Assembly: GCA_900468625.1 (NCBI GenBank)
Contig: UBUL01000018.1
Coordinates: 362,955-426,954 of the forward strand
Reading direction: 5' to 3'
Length of the DNA stretch: 64,000 nt
Origin: Hyphomicrobiales bacterium
Lineage (GTDB): Bacteria; Pseudomonadota; Alphaproteobacteria; Rhizobiales; Rhizobiaceae
Shown here: positions 45,501-53,374 of the stretch, piece after piece
Position numbering within the stretch: the first letter of the stretch is position 1
Layout of the letters: each line of letters begins with the position of its first letter
Program-made: the position numbers and the translations under genes
Notes under the pieces: model-generated
What the model was told of the DNA's origin: nothing
Databases searched by the model: none
What the model saw: the letters and a program-made list of their open reading frames with translations, nothing else

Positions 45501-46018
45501 CCGCCGCCGCCCCAGGAAGCCTTGAGCATGACCGGATAGCCGATCGCGGCCGCCATTTTGGCGACTTCCTTCATGTCGTCAGGCAGTGGCTCGGTGGCCG
45601 GCACGACGGGCACACCGACCGAGATCGCCAGATTGCGCGCCGCGACCTTGTTGCCGAGCTGGCGCATGGTATCGGCGCGCGGGCCGATGAAGATGATGCC
45701 GGCGGCATCGCAGGCGTCGACGAATTCCGGGCTTTCCGACAGCAGGCCATAGCCCGGATGGATGGCATCGGCGCCGGAAAGCTTGGCGACGCGGATGATC
45801 TCGTCGATCGACAGATAGCTCTCGATCGGACCGAGATCACGGGCAAGATGCGGACCGCGGCCGACCTGATAGCTCTCGTCCGCCTTGAAGCGATGCAGCG
45901 CGAGTTTGTCTTCCTCGGCCCAGATGGCCACCGTTTTTATGCCAAGCTCGTTGGCGGCGCGGAATACGCGGATGGCGATTTCGGAACGGTTGGCAACCAG
46001 GATCTTGGAAATGGGCAA
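42557..46018 (-). CDS. pyc: Pyruvate carboxylase
   Basis: The 1153-residue biotin enzyme makes oxaloacetate from pyruvate, bicarbonate and ATP. The N-terminal biotin carboxylase domain spans about residues 1-455 and has KASWGGGGRGMR. The carboxyltransferase barrel runs from about 530 with TDTTMRDGHQSLLATRMR, then HFHTHDTSG. The biotin site EAMKME is near the C-terminus. TTG 46018 is used as start because GAGGAG lies six bases upstream and the protein then begins with the family's PISKILVANRSEIA. In rhizobia Pyc supports growth on sugars and pyruvate. Confidence 0.97.
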   Translation of the reverse strand: MPISKILVANRSEIAIRVFRAANELGIKTVAIWAEEDKLALHRFKADESYQVGRGPHLARDLGPIESYLSIDEIIRVAKLSGADAIHPGYGLLSESPEFVDACDAAGIIFIGPRADTMRQLGNKVAARNLAISVGVPVVPATEPLPDDMKEVAKMAAAIGYPVMLKASWGGGGRGMRVIRSEADLAKEVTEAKREAKAAFGKDEVYLEKLVERARHVESQILGDTHGNVVHLFERDCSVQRRNQKVVERAPAPYLTEAQRQELAAYSLKIAGATNYVGAGTVEYLMDADTGKFYFIEVNPRIQVEHTVTEVVTGIDIVKAQIHILDGFAIGTPESGVPKQEDIRLNGHALQCRVTTEDPEHNFIPDYGRITAYRSASGFGIRLDGGTSYTGAIITRYYDPLLVKVTAWAPNPQEAIARMDRALREFRIRGVATNLTFLEAIITHPKFRDNSYTTRFIDTTPELFQQVKRQDRATKLLTYLADVTVNGHPEARGRPAPSPKTAEPVLPYIDGKVPDGSKQLLDQLGPQKFAEWMRNEKRVLMTDTTMRDGHQSLLATRMRTHDIASVAGTYARALPQLLSLECWGGATFDVSMRFLTEDPWERLALIREGAPNLLLQMLLRGANGVGYTNYPDNVVKYFVRQAAKGGVDLFRVFDCLNWVENMRVSMDAVAEENKLCEAAICYTGDILNSARPKYDLKYYTNLAVELEKAGAHIIALKDMAGLLKPAAAKVLFKALREATGLPIHFHTHDTSGIAAATVLAAVEAGVDAVDAAMDALSGNTSQPCLGSIVEALKGSERDPGLDPEWIRRISFYWEAVRHQYAAFESDLKGPASEVYLHEMPGGQFTNLKEQARSLGLETRWHQVAQAYADANQMFGDIVKVTPSSKVVGDMALMMVSQDLTVADVENPAKDIAFPDSVVSMLKGDLGQPPSGWPQALQKKALKGDKPYTVRPGSLLTDADLDAERKVIETKLERKVDDFEFASYLMYPKVFTDYALAADTYGPVSVLPTPAYFYGLKEGDELFAEIEKGKTLVIVNQAMTATDEKGMVTVFFELNGQPRRIKVPDRAHGASGSAVRRKVETGNAAHVGAPMPGVISTVFVSPGQTVKAGDVLLSIEAMKMETALHAEKDGTISEVLVRAGDQIDAKDLLVVYGA

Positions 46019-46134
46019 TGCTGTCTCCTCACGGCATCGAAACGGGCAATGCTGCACCCGCGAAGAGAATTCTTAACTTCTTGTCACAGGAAGTTCAATT
46101 TCTCCTGCGACATCCGGCATCAAAATAGTTGCAA

Positions 46135-46875
46135 TTACGGAATAAGTCCATTTCTGAACGCGATGGCAACGATATGCTGCCGATTTTTGGCTTTCAGCTT
46201 GTCCTGGATGCTGTTCATGTACCAGTCGACGGTATGACTGGAGATCGCGAGCAGCCGGCTGATCTCGATCGATGTCAGGCCGTCGGCCAGATGGCTCAGC
46301 ACTTCCATCTCGCGTTTGGTCAACTTCAGTTCGGCCTTTCCCGGTTCTTCGAACGATTTCACTTCGTTCCGCAGCTCCAGAAGCCGCCAGAAGGCCTTTC
46401 TGGCAACCGCGTCGAAGAGGGAGAGTTCCGTCGGGGAAAGATCGACCGCCTCGCCGCCGATCGTCATGGTTCCAAGCAGGCCGCCTCGGCCATGGATCGG
46501 GAAAATGTAGCCATCGACGAGCCCGTTGGCGCGAGCGTCCGCCATCATCTGTTCCATCCGCCGCCAAAGCGGGTCGGCCTTCGACGCATCCACGGCGTCG
46601 CGCCAGCGGAAGGGACGCTGCGCCCGGGTGGCATAGCGGGCCACCGGATCGACAAGCATGTATCTCTTGCGGACATAGGTCAGCGGCCATTGATCCGGCC
46701 AGCGGCCGGCCAGCATGAAGTTGGTGACATCGATATTCGGCCGGGTTTGCTTCAGCAGGCCGTAGAAATCGAACTTGTACGAACGAAGGACCAGCTCGAG
46801 CTCGGCGACGACGTCTTTGGCAAGCCTGCACTCCTCAATGATCACAAGCAATTGTATTAGCGAATGGATATTCAC
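46135..46875 (-). CDS. LuxR-type regulator with autoinducer-like domain (solo)
   Basis: The 246-residue protein has an N-terminal autoinducer-binding-like domain (about residues 15-165) with several Trp/Tyr residues in the expected pocket (YKFDFYGLL, WPDQWPLTYVRKRYMLVDPV, then PFRWRD). A LuxR helix-turn-helix ends it (LTKREMEVLSHLADGLTSIEISRLLAISSHTVDWYMNSI). GTG 46875 is preferred, as GAGAGG lies six bases upstream. Upstream in-frame ATG codons lack a site. No luxI-type synthase lies in the window, so it is an orphan receptor like ExpR or SinR relatives. Ligand and targets are unknown. Confidence 0.85.
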   Translation of the reverse strand: MNIHSLIQLLVIIEECRLAKDVVAELELVLRSYKFDFYGLLKQTRPNIDVTNFMLAGRWPDQWPLTYVRKRYMLVDPVARYATRAQRPFRWRDAVDASKADPLWRRMEQMMADARANGLVDGYIFPIHGRGGLLGTMTIGGEAVDLSPTELSLFDAVARKAFWRLLELRNEVKSFEEPGKAELKLTKREMEVLSHLADGLTSIEISRLLAISSHTVDWYMNSIQDKLKAKNRQHIVAIAFRNGLIP

Positions 46876-47011
46876 ATCTACCTCTCGGCTTCGCAGCCTG
46901 AATTTTCGGCGGACGAGCATTGCCGCCCTGTCCGCCGGGGCCACAGTGTGCTTATTCGCGGGCAACATACTCAGGCCGACGCAAAATTGAACGCCCTTGG
47001 CGATTTTTTTA

Positions 47012-47029
47012 CCATTCAACCCTGAATGG
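47012..47029. promoter_or_regulatory. 18-bp palindrome upstream of the luxR gene
   Basis: CCATTCA and TGAATGG are perfect reverse complements around ACCC, 137 bases upstream of the luxR start and about 220 bases upstream of ndvA. Length and symmetry resemble a LuxR-type box. It could serve either gene. Confidence 0.45.
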
Positions 47030-47251
47030 CGGCCGCGGCGTGACTTAATAGTGACGGATAATGCAGCGGCAGGGTCGTCCCCAAGATGTCACATTTCCAC
47101 GGCGGCCGATAGCACCCTCGCCATGTCAGCGCGCTTTACGCGAAAAAATTCCCTTGAAAAACAGCGTCGGATTCCGTTAATCGCCGGTTCAGGTAGCGAT
47201 CTGTAGTGTTGCAGCATTCCAAGTTCTGCTGATGCACAGAGGGTGCCTGAC

Positions 47252-49021
47252 GTGTCACTGTTCAAAGTCTATGCAAGAGCCCTGAAGTATCTTGGCGCGT
47301 ATCGATACCGCGTCTGGATGGTCGTGATCGCAAACATCGCGCTTGCGATGACCACCATCTACGAACCGGTTCTGTTCGGCCGCATCTTCGACGCCATTGC
47401 CAAGAAGGAAGCCGTCACGCCGACCATGATGCTGTGGGCCGGCTTTGCCGTCTTCAGTGCCGTAGCCTTCATCGTTGTATCCCGCGAGGCCGACCGCCTT
47501 GCGCACGGCCGCCGCGCTACCCTGCTCACCGAAGCTTTCGGCCGCATTATCTCGATGCCGCTTTCCTGGCATAGCCAGCGCGGCACGGCGAGCGCGCTGA
47601 ACACGCTGCTGCGCGCCTGCGAGGCGCTGTTCGGCCTGTGGCTCGAATTCATGCGCAACCACTTGTCGACTGCCGTCGCGCTTGTCGTCATGATCCCGAC
47701 CGCCATGTCGATGGACCTGCGCCTGTCCGCAGTGCTCATCCTGCTCGGCATCTTCTACTGGACCATCGGCCGCCTGGTCATGAGCCGCACGAAGGATGGC
47801 CAGAACTCGGTCGAAAGCCACTACAACACGGTCTTCTCGCATGTCAGCGACTCGATCAGCAACGTTTCCGTGCTGCACAGCTACAACCGGATCGAGGCCG
47901 AAACCAAGGCGCTGAAGTCGTTTACCGAGCGTCTGCTGGAGGCTCAGTATCCGGTCCTCGACTGGTGGGCGCTTGCCGGCGCCCTGAATCGCACGGCATC
48001 GACCGTTGCCATGATGGCGATCCTGATGATCGGTACCGTCCTCGTCCAGGACGGCAGCCTGAGCCTCGGCGCGCTCATTACCTTCATCGCCTTTGCCAAC
48101 GTGCTGATCGGCCGCCTGGAACAGCTGCGCAACTTCGCCAACCAGATTTTCGAGGCCCGCGCCAAGCTTGAAGATTTCTACACGCTCGAAGATTCGGTTC
48201 GCGACCGCGAAGAGCCGGCTGGCCTCGCCGAAATCAAGGACGTCAAGGGCGAAGTGGAGTTCCGCGACGTATCCTTCGGTTTCGCCAAGTCGTCGCAGGG
48301 CCTGCACGACATCTCCTTCAAAGTGAAGGCAGGGCAGACCGTCGCCATCGTCGGCCCGACCGGCGCCGGCAAGACGACGCTCGTCAACCTGCTGCAGCGC
48401 GTCTTCGACCCGCAGAAGGGCCAGATCCTCGTCGACGGCCACGACATCACCAAGGTAACGCGCAAGTCGCTGCGCCGCTTCATCGCCACCGTCTTCCAGG
48501 ATGCCGGTCTGCTGAACCGCTCGATCAGCGACAACATCCGTCTCGGCCGCGAAGGTGCGACGCAGGAAGAAATGGTCCGTGCTGCCCAGGCGGCTGCCGC
48601 CAACGACTTCATCGAAACCCGCGAAGGCGGCTACGAGACCCGCGTCGGCGAGCGTGGCAACAAGCTCTCGGGTGGTGAACGCCAGCGTATCGCGATCGCC
48701 CGCGCCATCCTCAAGGATGCGCCGATCCTCGTACTCGACGAGGCGACGAGTGCGCTCGACGTCGAAACCGAAAACCGGGTCAAGACGGCGATCGACAACC
48801 TGCGCCAGAACCGCACGACCTTCATCATTGCGCACCGCCTGTCGACGGTACGCGAGGCCGACATGGTCCTCTTCCTCGACAACGGCCGCATCATCGAAAA
48901 CGGCAGCTTCAACGAGCTCAGCCAGAGCAACGGCCGCTTCGCCGCCCTGCTGCGCGCCAGCGGCATCCTGACGGATGAAGAAGTCCGCAAGGCACACGCA
49001 ACGGAAAACGAAGCCGCCTGA
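47252..49021 (+). CDS. ndvA: Cyclic beta-1,2-glucan exporter ABC transporter
   Basis: This 589-residue half-transporter fuses a six-helix membrane domain (residues 1-300) to an ATPase domain. Walker A GPTGAGKTTLVNLLQRV is near 368, signature [15 protein letters not shown] near 470 and Walker B ILVLDEATSALDVET near 492. GTG 47252 begins the conserved SLFKVYARALKYLGAY of NdvA/ChvA. NdvA exports cyclic beta-1,2-glucan to the periplasm, which is needed for osmotic adaptation to low salt and for nodule invasion or plant attachment. A strong terminator follows, so it is a single-gene unit. The glucan synthase gene ndvB is not in this window. Confidence 0.95.
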   Translation: MSLFKVYARALKYLGAYRYRVWMVVIANIALAMTTIYEPVLFGRIFDAIAKKEAVTPTMMLWAGFAVFSAVAFIVVSREADRLAHGRRATLLTEAFGRIISMPLSWHSQRGTASALNTLLRACEALFGLWLEFMRNHLSTAVALVVMIPTAMSMDLRLSAVLILLGIFYWTIGRLVMSRTKDGQNSVESHYNTVFSHVSDSISNVSVLHSYNRIEAETKALKSFTERLLEAQYPVLDWWALAGALNRTASTVAMMAILMIGTVLVQDGSLSLGALITFIAFANVLIGRLEQLRNFANQIFEARAKLEDFYTLEDSVRDREEPAGLAEIKDVKGEVEFRDVSFGFAKSSQGLHDISFKVKAGQTVAIVGPTGAGKTTLVNLLQRVFDPQKGQILVDGHDITKVTRKSLRRFIATVFQDAGLLNRSISDNIRLGREGATQEEMVRAAQAAAANDFIETREGGYETRVGERGNKLSGGERQRIAIARAILKDAPILVLDEATSALDVETENRVKTAIDNLRQNRTTFIIAHRLSTVREADMVLFLDNGRIIENGSFNELSQSNGRFAALLRASGILTDEEVRKAHATENEAA

Positions 49022-49043
49022 TCCTTCGTAAGGGGTCCAAGAT

Positions 49044-49077
49044 AAAAGCCGGGAGAGCGATGTTCTCCCGGCTTTTT
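49044..49077 (+). terminator. Rho-independent terminator of ndvA
   Basis: A 13-bp perfect stem (AAAAGCCGGGAGA with TCTCCCGGCTTTT) has a 7-nt loop and ends in five T residues, 23 bases past the ndvA stop. Confidence 0.9.
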
Positions 49078-49200
49078 GTTGCCGAGGTTTGTTAGGCGAG
49101 CGCGGGACCGCGTTCGATGTATGCGCCTACCTCAGCCCCGTATGCCCGGAGAAAGCCGCGAGCAAGATCCGGCTGCCTTGATCGAACACACAACCAGCCA

Positions 49201-49244
49201 AAAACAAGAAAGGCCCGGCGGGAAAACCGGGCCTTTCCGTTTTC
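49201..49244 (-). terminator. Terminator downstream of the porin gene
   Basis: An 11-bp stem (GAAAGGCCCGG with CCGGGCCTTTC) is followed by TTGTTTT on the minus strand. It lies about 70 bases past the porin stop and is near-symmetrical. Confidence 0.8.
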
Positions 49245-49308
49245 TGATCGGAGGTCAATTCGGCTGGGTGCCACCAGGAGTTAAGATCGGCGCCCCACCG
49301 GGATCGGA

Positions 49309-50400
49309 TCAGAACTTGCGCTCGAAGCGGAGCACGCCGGCCCACTGGTCGCGGTCGGCGGCATCCCAGTTCGTGTAGGAAACTTCCGGCTGAACCAGCA
49401 GATCCTTGACCGGGCGCCAGGCGACGTTGGCGGTGGCGGCGAAGATCTTCGAGTCCGTGTAGGCAACCTGAGCGTTGGCCTGCAGCTTCGGATTGATCTG
49501 ATAGCTGGCGCCAGTCCAGAAAGCCCAGTCGCCCCAGCCGCAATCCGCGCCGTTGGTCGGGCAAGCGGAACGGTTGCTGTTGAGGTACGAGCCGGCATAC
49601 TTGTTCAGCTTGTCGCCGTCCGTGTTCCAGCCGCCCATCAGGAAGGCCTTGAAATCACCGAAGTCGGCGTCGATGCGAGCCTTGATTGCACCTTCTTCGA
49701 CAATGCTGTCGTAGCCGCCGATGACGCGGAGGGTCCAGGCACCCGTCTTGTAGCCGGCACCGAGAACGACGTCCGGTGCATAGTGGTTGCCCTTGCCGGT
49801 CTGCCAGGCACCGCCGTAGGACGACGTGTCGCCCGACGAGTTGGAATCTTCGAGCGAGATGACGGCCGTGAAGCCGTTGCCGGCATCATACTTGTAGGTG
49901 AGCTGGTTGAGCTCCTTCGGGCCGTCATAGATGACGTCGTCGTTGATGACGTTGCCGGCATAACCCATGTAGTAGTTGTATTGCGAATCGGCCTTACCGA
50001 CGAGGAAGCCGCCGAGGCTGATATTGGCCCAGAGCAGCTTGGTGCTGGTGGTGTTGCCGTCGTTCCAGTCCCAGCGGATGACCGTGTTGGTTTTCAGCGG
50101 GCCGTATTCGGTATCCGTTGCCGTATCGACGGCCAGCTCGGCACGGGTATGCCAGAGCGTGCCGTTCTTGCTGCGGGCGTTGTAGGCATCGTACCATTCG
50201 CCCTCGGTACGAACCTTGCCGCCGATCTTGAGGCAGGTTTCGGTGCCCGGAATGAAAAAGTAGCCGGCGCCATAGGCGTCGCAAATGCGAACATATTGAA
50301 GGGGTTCCGGCTCGGCAGCCACGATGGCGTCAGCCGCCTGCGCTCCCGATGCGGCTGCCAGGGCGGCGGCCGACCCGAGAAGAAGACTTCTCATATTCAT
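49309..50400 (-). CDS. ropA: Outer-membrane porin (RopA/Omp2b type)
   Basis: The 363-residue beta-barrel porin begins with a signal peptide cleaved after GAQA near residue 22. The rhizobial/Brucella porin start YVRICDAYGAGYFFIPGTETCLKIGGKVR, with its conserved cysteine pair, lies near residues 36-64. It ends in the outer-membrane signature RFERKF with a terminal Phe. GGAG lies six bases before ATG 50400. Porins of this group are the major outer-membrane channel. A second Cys pair near 283-290 may form a loop disulfide. Confidence 0.93.
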   Translation of the reverse strand: MNMRSLLLGSAAALAAASGAQAADAIVAAEPEPLQYVRICDAYGAGYFFIPGTETCLKIGGKVRTEGEWYDAYNARSKNGTLWHTRAELAVDTATDTEYGPLKTNTVIRWDWNDGNTTSTKLLWANISLGGFLVGKADSQYNYYMGYAGNVINDDVIYDGPKELNQLTYKYDAGNGFTAVISLEDSNSSGDTSSYGGAWQTGKGNHYAPDVVLGAGYKTGAWTLRVIGGYDSIVEEGAIKARIDADFGDFKAFLMGGWNTDGDKLNKYAGSYLNSNRSACPTNGADCGWGDWAFWTGASYQINPKLQANAQVAYTDSKIFAATANVAWRPVKDLLVQPEVSYTNWDAADRDQWAGVLRFERKF

Positions 50401-50731
50401 AGATTACTCCAATTCAGTATCGATTGGACATGAGCTATCGCGCCGAGAATCCGGCGTCCCTACCCATTCCCGATTTTGACTATCCCCACGAATGCGCGGC
50501 CATCCCCCTTGGAAAAGCCGGCGACGCGATGGCGGCACTCTCCGAGAGCCGACACGTCGACCATATAACAATTAAATTTTGCACAACAAGATTTTGGGCA
50601 TCCGAAAATATGTCGCAATGCAGCACAGTCATTCCGCGTTGCAGAAAAATCACGTCACACTTTCGTCGCGAAAGTGTCACGAAATAAAGATGAAGGAAAA
50701 TCAAAGTATTGAGCCGTACATCAGATACGGC
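50401..50731. other. Gap between porin and opgC
   Basis: About 330 bases with no gene. The part near 50565-50700 is AT-rich and probably holds the porin promoter and 5' leader on the minus strand, but I could not choose clear -35 and -10 boxes. No repeat was seen. Confidence 0.35.
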
Positions 50732-51958
50732 TCACAGAAGGCGCTCAGCGATGCTTTCCGATGTGGGCGGGATTGCGATCGCCGCCGAAGGCACCTTCGC
50801 CACACGCCGGCCTGCGAGCTGAAGCCGCTTGTGTTCCAAATGGTAGGCATAGAGGAACTGCGCGGCAATGCCGATGACGACATAGATCGCACCGACGGTC
50901 GGGCTCTTGTTGGTCACATAGAGAAGAACCTGACCGGCCATGGCCAGAATCGTGCCCGCAACGAAAATGCTGAGCGAATGCCGCCCGAGGATCGTCAGCG
51001 GGTCGCTCCCCGAGCGGCGCAGCAGTTGCGAGAGCGAGGGTATGCTGATGATCAGATAGGCAAGCGCCAGAACATGCAGCAGCCGCGGCAGCGACAGGAA
51101 TGTCTTGTCGAAACCGGTGATGACGGTGGGCAGGCCGAGCGTGGCGAGATAATCGCCGAGGATCCAAAGCCTGTCGGTCACCCAGATGAAGGACAGGAGC
51201 ACGTAGGCGGAAGCCAGCGCGATCAGGATCGGATGCGCCGGGATCCGCCCGCCGCGCTTGACATGCATGGTCCCTGCGAAACCGATGACGAACAGGAGCT
51301 GCCAGGACAGCGGATTGAGGAACCAGAATCCCTCCAGCAAGGTCGTATGCGGCGCGATATAGTAGATGCCCGATACCATCCAGACGCCGACCGAAACCAT
51401 GAGCAGAAGCAGCGGATTTCTCGCCTCCAGCAGCATGATCAGCGGCAGCATCAGGAACAGAGCGCCATACATCGGCAGGATGTTGTTGTAGCCGATCTGG
51501 TGCCCGAGCGTCAGCAGCGCGGGAATGCCCTGCGCCGGATCCATCAGCAGGGCAAGAATATTCACCTCGCAGAGCAGGCCCTTCTGGTGGAAAATCCACG
51601 CACCTGAGATGAACAGCACCAGCGTTACGAACGTCGTGATCATATGGGCTGTATAGAGCGTGAAGGCACGTTTTACCGCCTTCAGCACCATTGCCAGCCG
51701 ATTGCCGGGGAGAAAACGCGTTCCATAGGCAAGACCGACGGAAATGCCGGAGATCAGCACGAAGGCTTCGGCTCCATCGGAAAATCCGAAATTCTTCGAC
51801 GTGATCTGCTCGAAAATCTGACCGGGCACATGATTGATGAAGATCATCAGCAATGCCAAGGCCCTGAGGACATCCAACCGGGTATCCCGCTGCGTCGCCG
51901 GCTTGGCCACGGCCTGCCGCTCTGCCGTTGCCGGCTCGATATTCGCCCTGAAGTTCAT
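50732..51958 (-). CDS. opgC: OpgC-family succinyltransferase-like membrane protein
   Basis: A 408-residue integral membrane protein with about ten helices. The signature RDTRLDVLRALALLMIFINHVPGQIFEQIT near residue 24-53 is that of the OpgC domain family. These proteins add succinyl groups to periplasmic glucans. ATG 51958 is chosen since AGGAG lies eight bases upstream, while an ATG two codons earlier abuts it. It lies 1.7 kb from ndvA on the other strand. Together they would export and modify cyclic glucan. A related acyltransferase-3 role cannot be excluded. Confidence 0.87.
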   Translation of the reverse strand: MNFRANIEPATAERQAVAKPATQRDTRLDVLRALALLMIFINHVPGQIFEQITSKNFGFSDGAEAFVLISGISVGLAYGTRFLPGNRLAMVLKAVKRAFTLYTAHMITTFVTLVLFISGAWIFHQKGLLCEVNILALLMDPAQGIPALLTLGHQIGYNNILPMYGALFLMLPLIMLLEARNPLLLLMVSVGVWMVSGIYYIAPHTTLLEGFWFLNPLSWQLLFVIGFAGTMHVKRGGRIPAHPILIALASAYVLLSFIWVTDRLWILGDYLATLGLPTVITGFDKTFLSLPRLLHVLALAYLIISIPSLSQLLRRSGSDPLTILGRHSLSIFVAGTILAMAGQVLLYVTNKSPTVGAIYVVIGIAAQFLYAYHLEHKRLQLAGRRVAKVPSAAIAIPPTSESIAERLL

Positions 51959-52601
51959 GAACATCTCCTGTTCCGACAATCAAATGCAGTCGGGGCCAAA
52001 GAGTTCCCTCCTTGGCCCCGATCGCTGACGCAAAACAGTGCAGGAAACGCGACTGTCCGATCGGATGGCCTTCTTCGGGACGGGCGATCGCCCTGTCATT
52101 GATAGTGACCGAGTATCCTGCCGCATCGGGCACTTTTGCGACGGAAATGCGGCAGTTCCGCTCGCCGGTTCGTTATCCGCCGCAAAGCCGTCCGAGTTCG
52201 AAAGCAAGCCGTTTAACGAAAAGTCTTCCGTTTTTCACACGAATACCGGGAATGCCTTCGGCAGCGAGGCAATATAGCCAGTCGGCGGATTCCGTATATC
52301 CGGTCAAGCCGCCAGGGCCACGCAATTATCCTTCGCCGTAGATATCAGCCGCAACGGCATAGGGCTCTACACGATAGCTATCGGCCTGATCACGATCGCG
52401 TGCATGACCGGGGTTCTCTGTGCCCGACAGCATTCTGCCGACGGGATAGAAGAGGATTTCGTGGGGAATCAAGCTTCGGGAAAACTGGTCCGCATCCGCT
52501 TGCGGCGTTTGCTCCCTACACAGCCACTCGCCCTGTATGGCGAACACATGGCCACGCTATTGCGGGTGGCTTGGACCTGACATCCCGCAAAGCATCGCGC
52601 C
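51959..52601. other. Gap upstream of opgC
   Basis: Some 640 bases with no convincing gene. A reverse frame at 52326-52547 starts with GTG, has no ribosome site and no recognisable content. The opgC promoter should lie in the left part. The right end meets RIME copy C. Confidence 0.4.
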
Positions 52602-52707
52602 TAGAGCATTTCCAGGAAAGGTGCGCAGCGGTTTTCCGTCCGGAATGCGCAAAAGAAACAAGAAGATGGAGCGTTTCCGCGATTCGAAGAAAAGCAGAAG
52701 CACTCTA
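52602..52707. repeat. RIME-type palindromic repeat, copy C
   Basis: Same layout as copies A and B: TAGAGCATTTCCAGGAAA start, CGGTTTTCCGTCCGGAAT palindrome, GAGCGTTTCCGCGATTCG and a closing CTCTA. Its right end overlaps the stop codon of the small reverse-strand gene next to it (complement of 52705-52707). Confidence 0.85.
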
Positions 52708-52863
52708 GACGACGATGCCGCAAACGATAGCCGCGACGAACAGGAACGCCGCAGAAAACAGAGCGACGTGAATCGCGGTTTGTATTTTTTGCCGCGTCTT
52801 GGCGGCGCGCTTGGAACCATCGAACTGATTCACATGCGTATTCGAAATACCCAAATTCGCCAT
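52705..52863 (-). CDS. Small membrane protein, function unknown
   Basis: A 52-residue protein with a polar, basic N-terminal half (FDGSKRAAKTRQKIQ) and one C-terminal membrane helix of about 23 residues ending in GIVV. GGAGG lies seven bases before ATG 52863, which supports translation. The stop codon is provided by RIME copy C. No known family is recognised, and a single-pass inner-membrane protein with a cytoplasmic N-terminus is expected from the charge pattern. Confidence 0.65.
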   Translation of the reverse strand: MANLGISNTHVNQFDGSKRAAKTRQKIQTAIHVALFSAAFLFVAAIVCGIVV

Positions 52864-53025
52864 GTGTTGCCTCCGTTCGTTTTTTATGTGTCTTCCGGGC
52901 CAAGCCCAGGACGGACATTCATACATTTCCTATCAATTAGGTAGAGATGAATTTCCGTCCAGAACATGCGCCGAGAAAAATTAAACCTATTGAAGTCGAG
53001 GACCCGAAAGATCGGCAATGCCCAA

Positions 53026-53214
53026 TCAGCAGAGAATGCGGCGGACCCAAATCAAGCTGCGCTCGATGGCGCTTGTATCGGCCGTCCGCTCTTCGGCTGG
53101 TCCGGCCTGGTGGCGGCTGTTATCCTCAAACCGAGCGGCGAGCCGTGTACCTTCCTGCTTCGCCGGAACCGGCGGATGAAGATAGCCCATGGTCATGCCG
53201 CCCATGAAAAACAT
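53026..53214 (-). CDS. Small hypothetical protein
   Basis: A 62-residue frame begins with a Met/Gly-rich segment (FFMGGMTMGYLHPP) and continues in a polar region with no membrane helix. GGAGG is six bases before the ATG, and a sigma-70-like promoter lies 65-90 bases upstream on the same strand. A 7-bp hairpin (TGACCCC with GGGGTCA, 53235-53253) sits in the leader. These signals make it more credible than an average short frame, but its family is unknown. Confidence 0.5.
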   Translation of the reverse strand: MFFMGGMTMGYLHPPVPAKQEGTRLAARFEDNSRHQAGPAEERTADTSAIERSLIWVRRILC

Positions 53215-53277
53215 GCCTGCCTCCACTTAACGTCTGACCCCTCATCGGGGTCACGAAAGTTAACTGCCATTAACGAG

Positions 53278-53305
53278 ATCATGACAGAATTGCGGCAGGT
53301 GTCAA
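53278..53305 (-). promoter_or_regulatory. Probable promoter of the 62-residue gene
   Basis: On the minus strand TTGACA (complement of 53300-53305) is followed after 16 bases by CATGAT (complement of 53278-53283). The -35 is perfect and the -10 matches TATAAT at four of six positions. Confidence 0.45.
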
Positions 53306-53374
53306 TAGTCTATACGATTGGTCGTGTTTAAACGGCCAGTTCGTCAACGCGCCGCAGGGGCGGAAGCCGTCCGC

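Noticed and set aside
44336..46237. A 633-codon plus-strand open frame
   Set aside because: Antisense to pyruvate carboxylase, rich in Asp, Gly and Arg, with no signal or domain. The carboxylase motifs are unmistakable.
52326..52547. A 73-codon reverse frame starting with GTG
   Set aside because: No ribosome site, no membrane helix or motif, and it sits in an otherwise non-coding gap.
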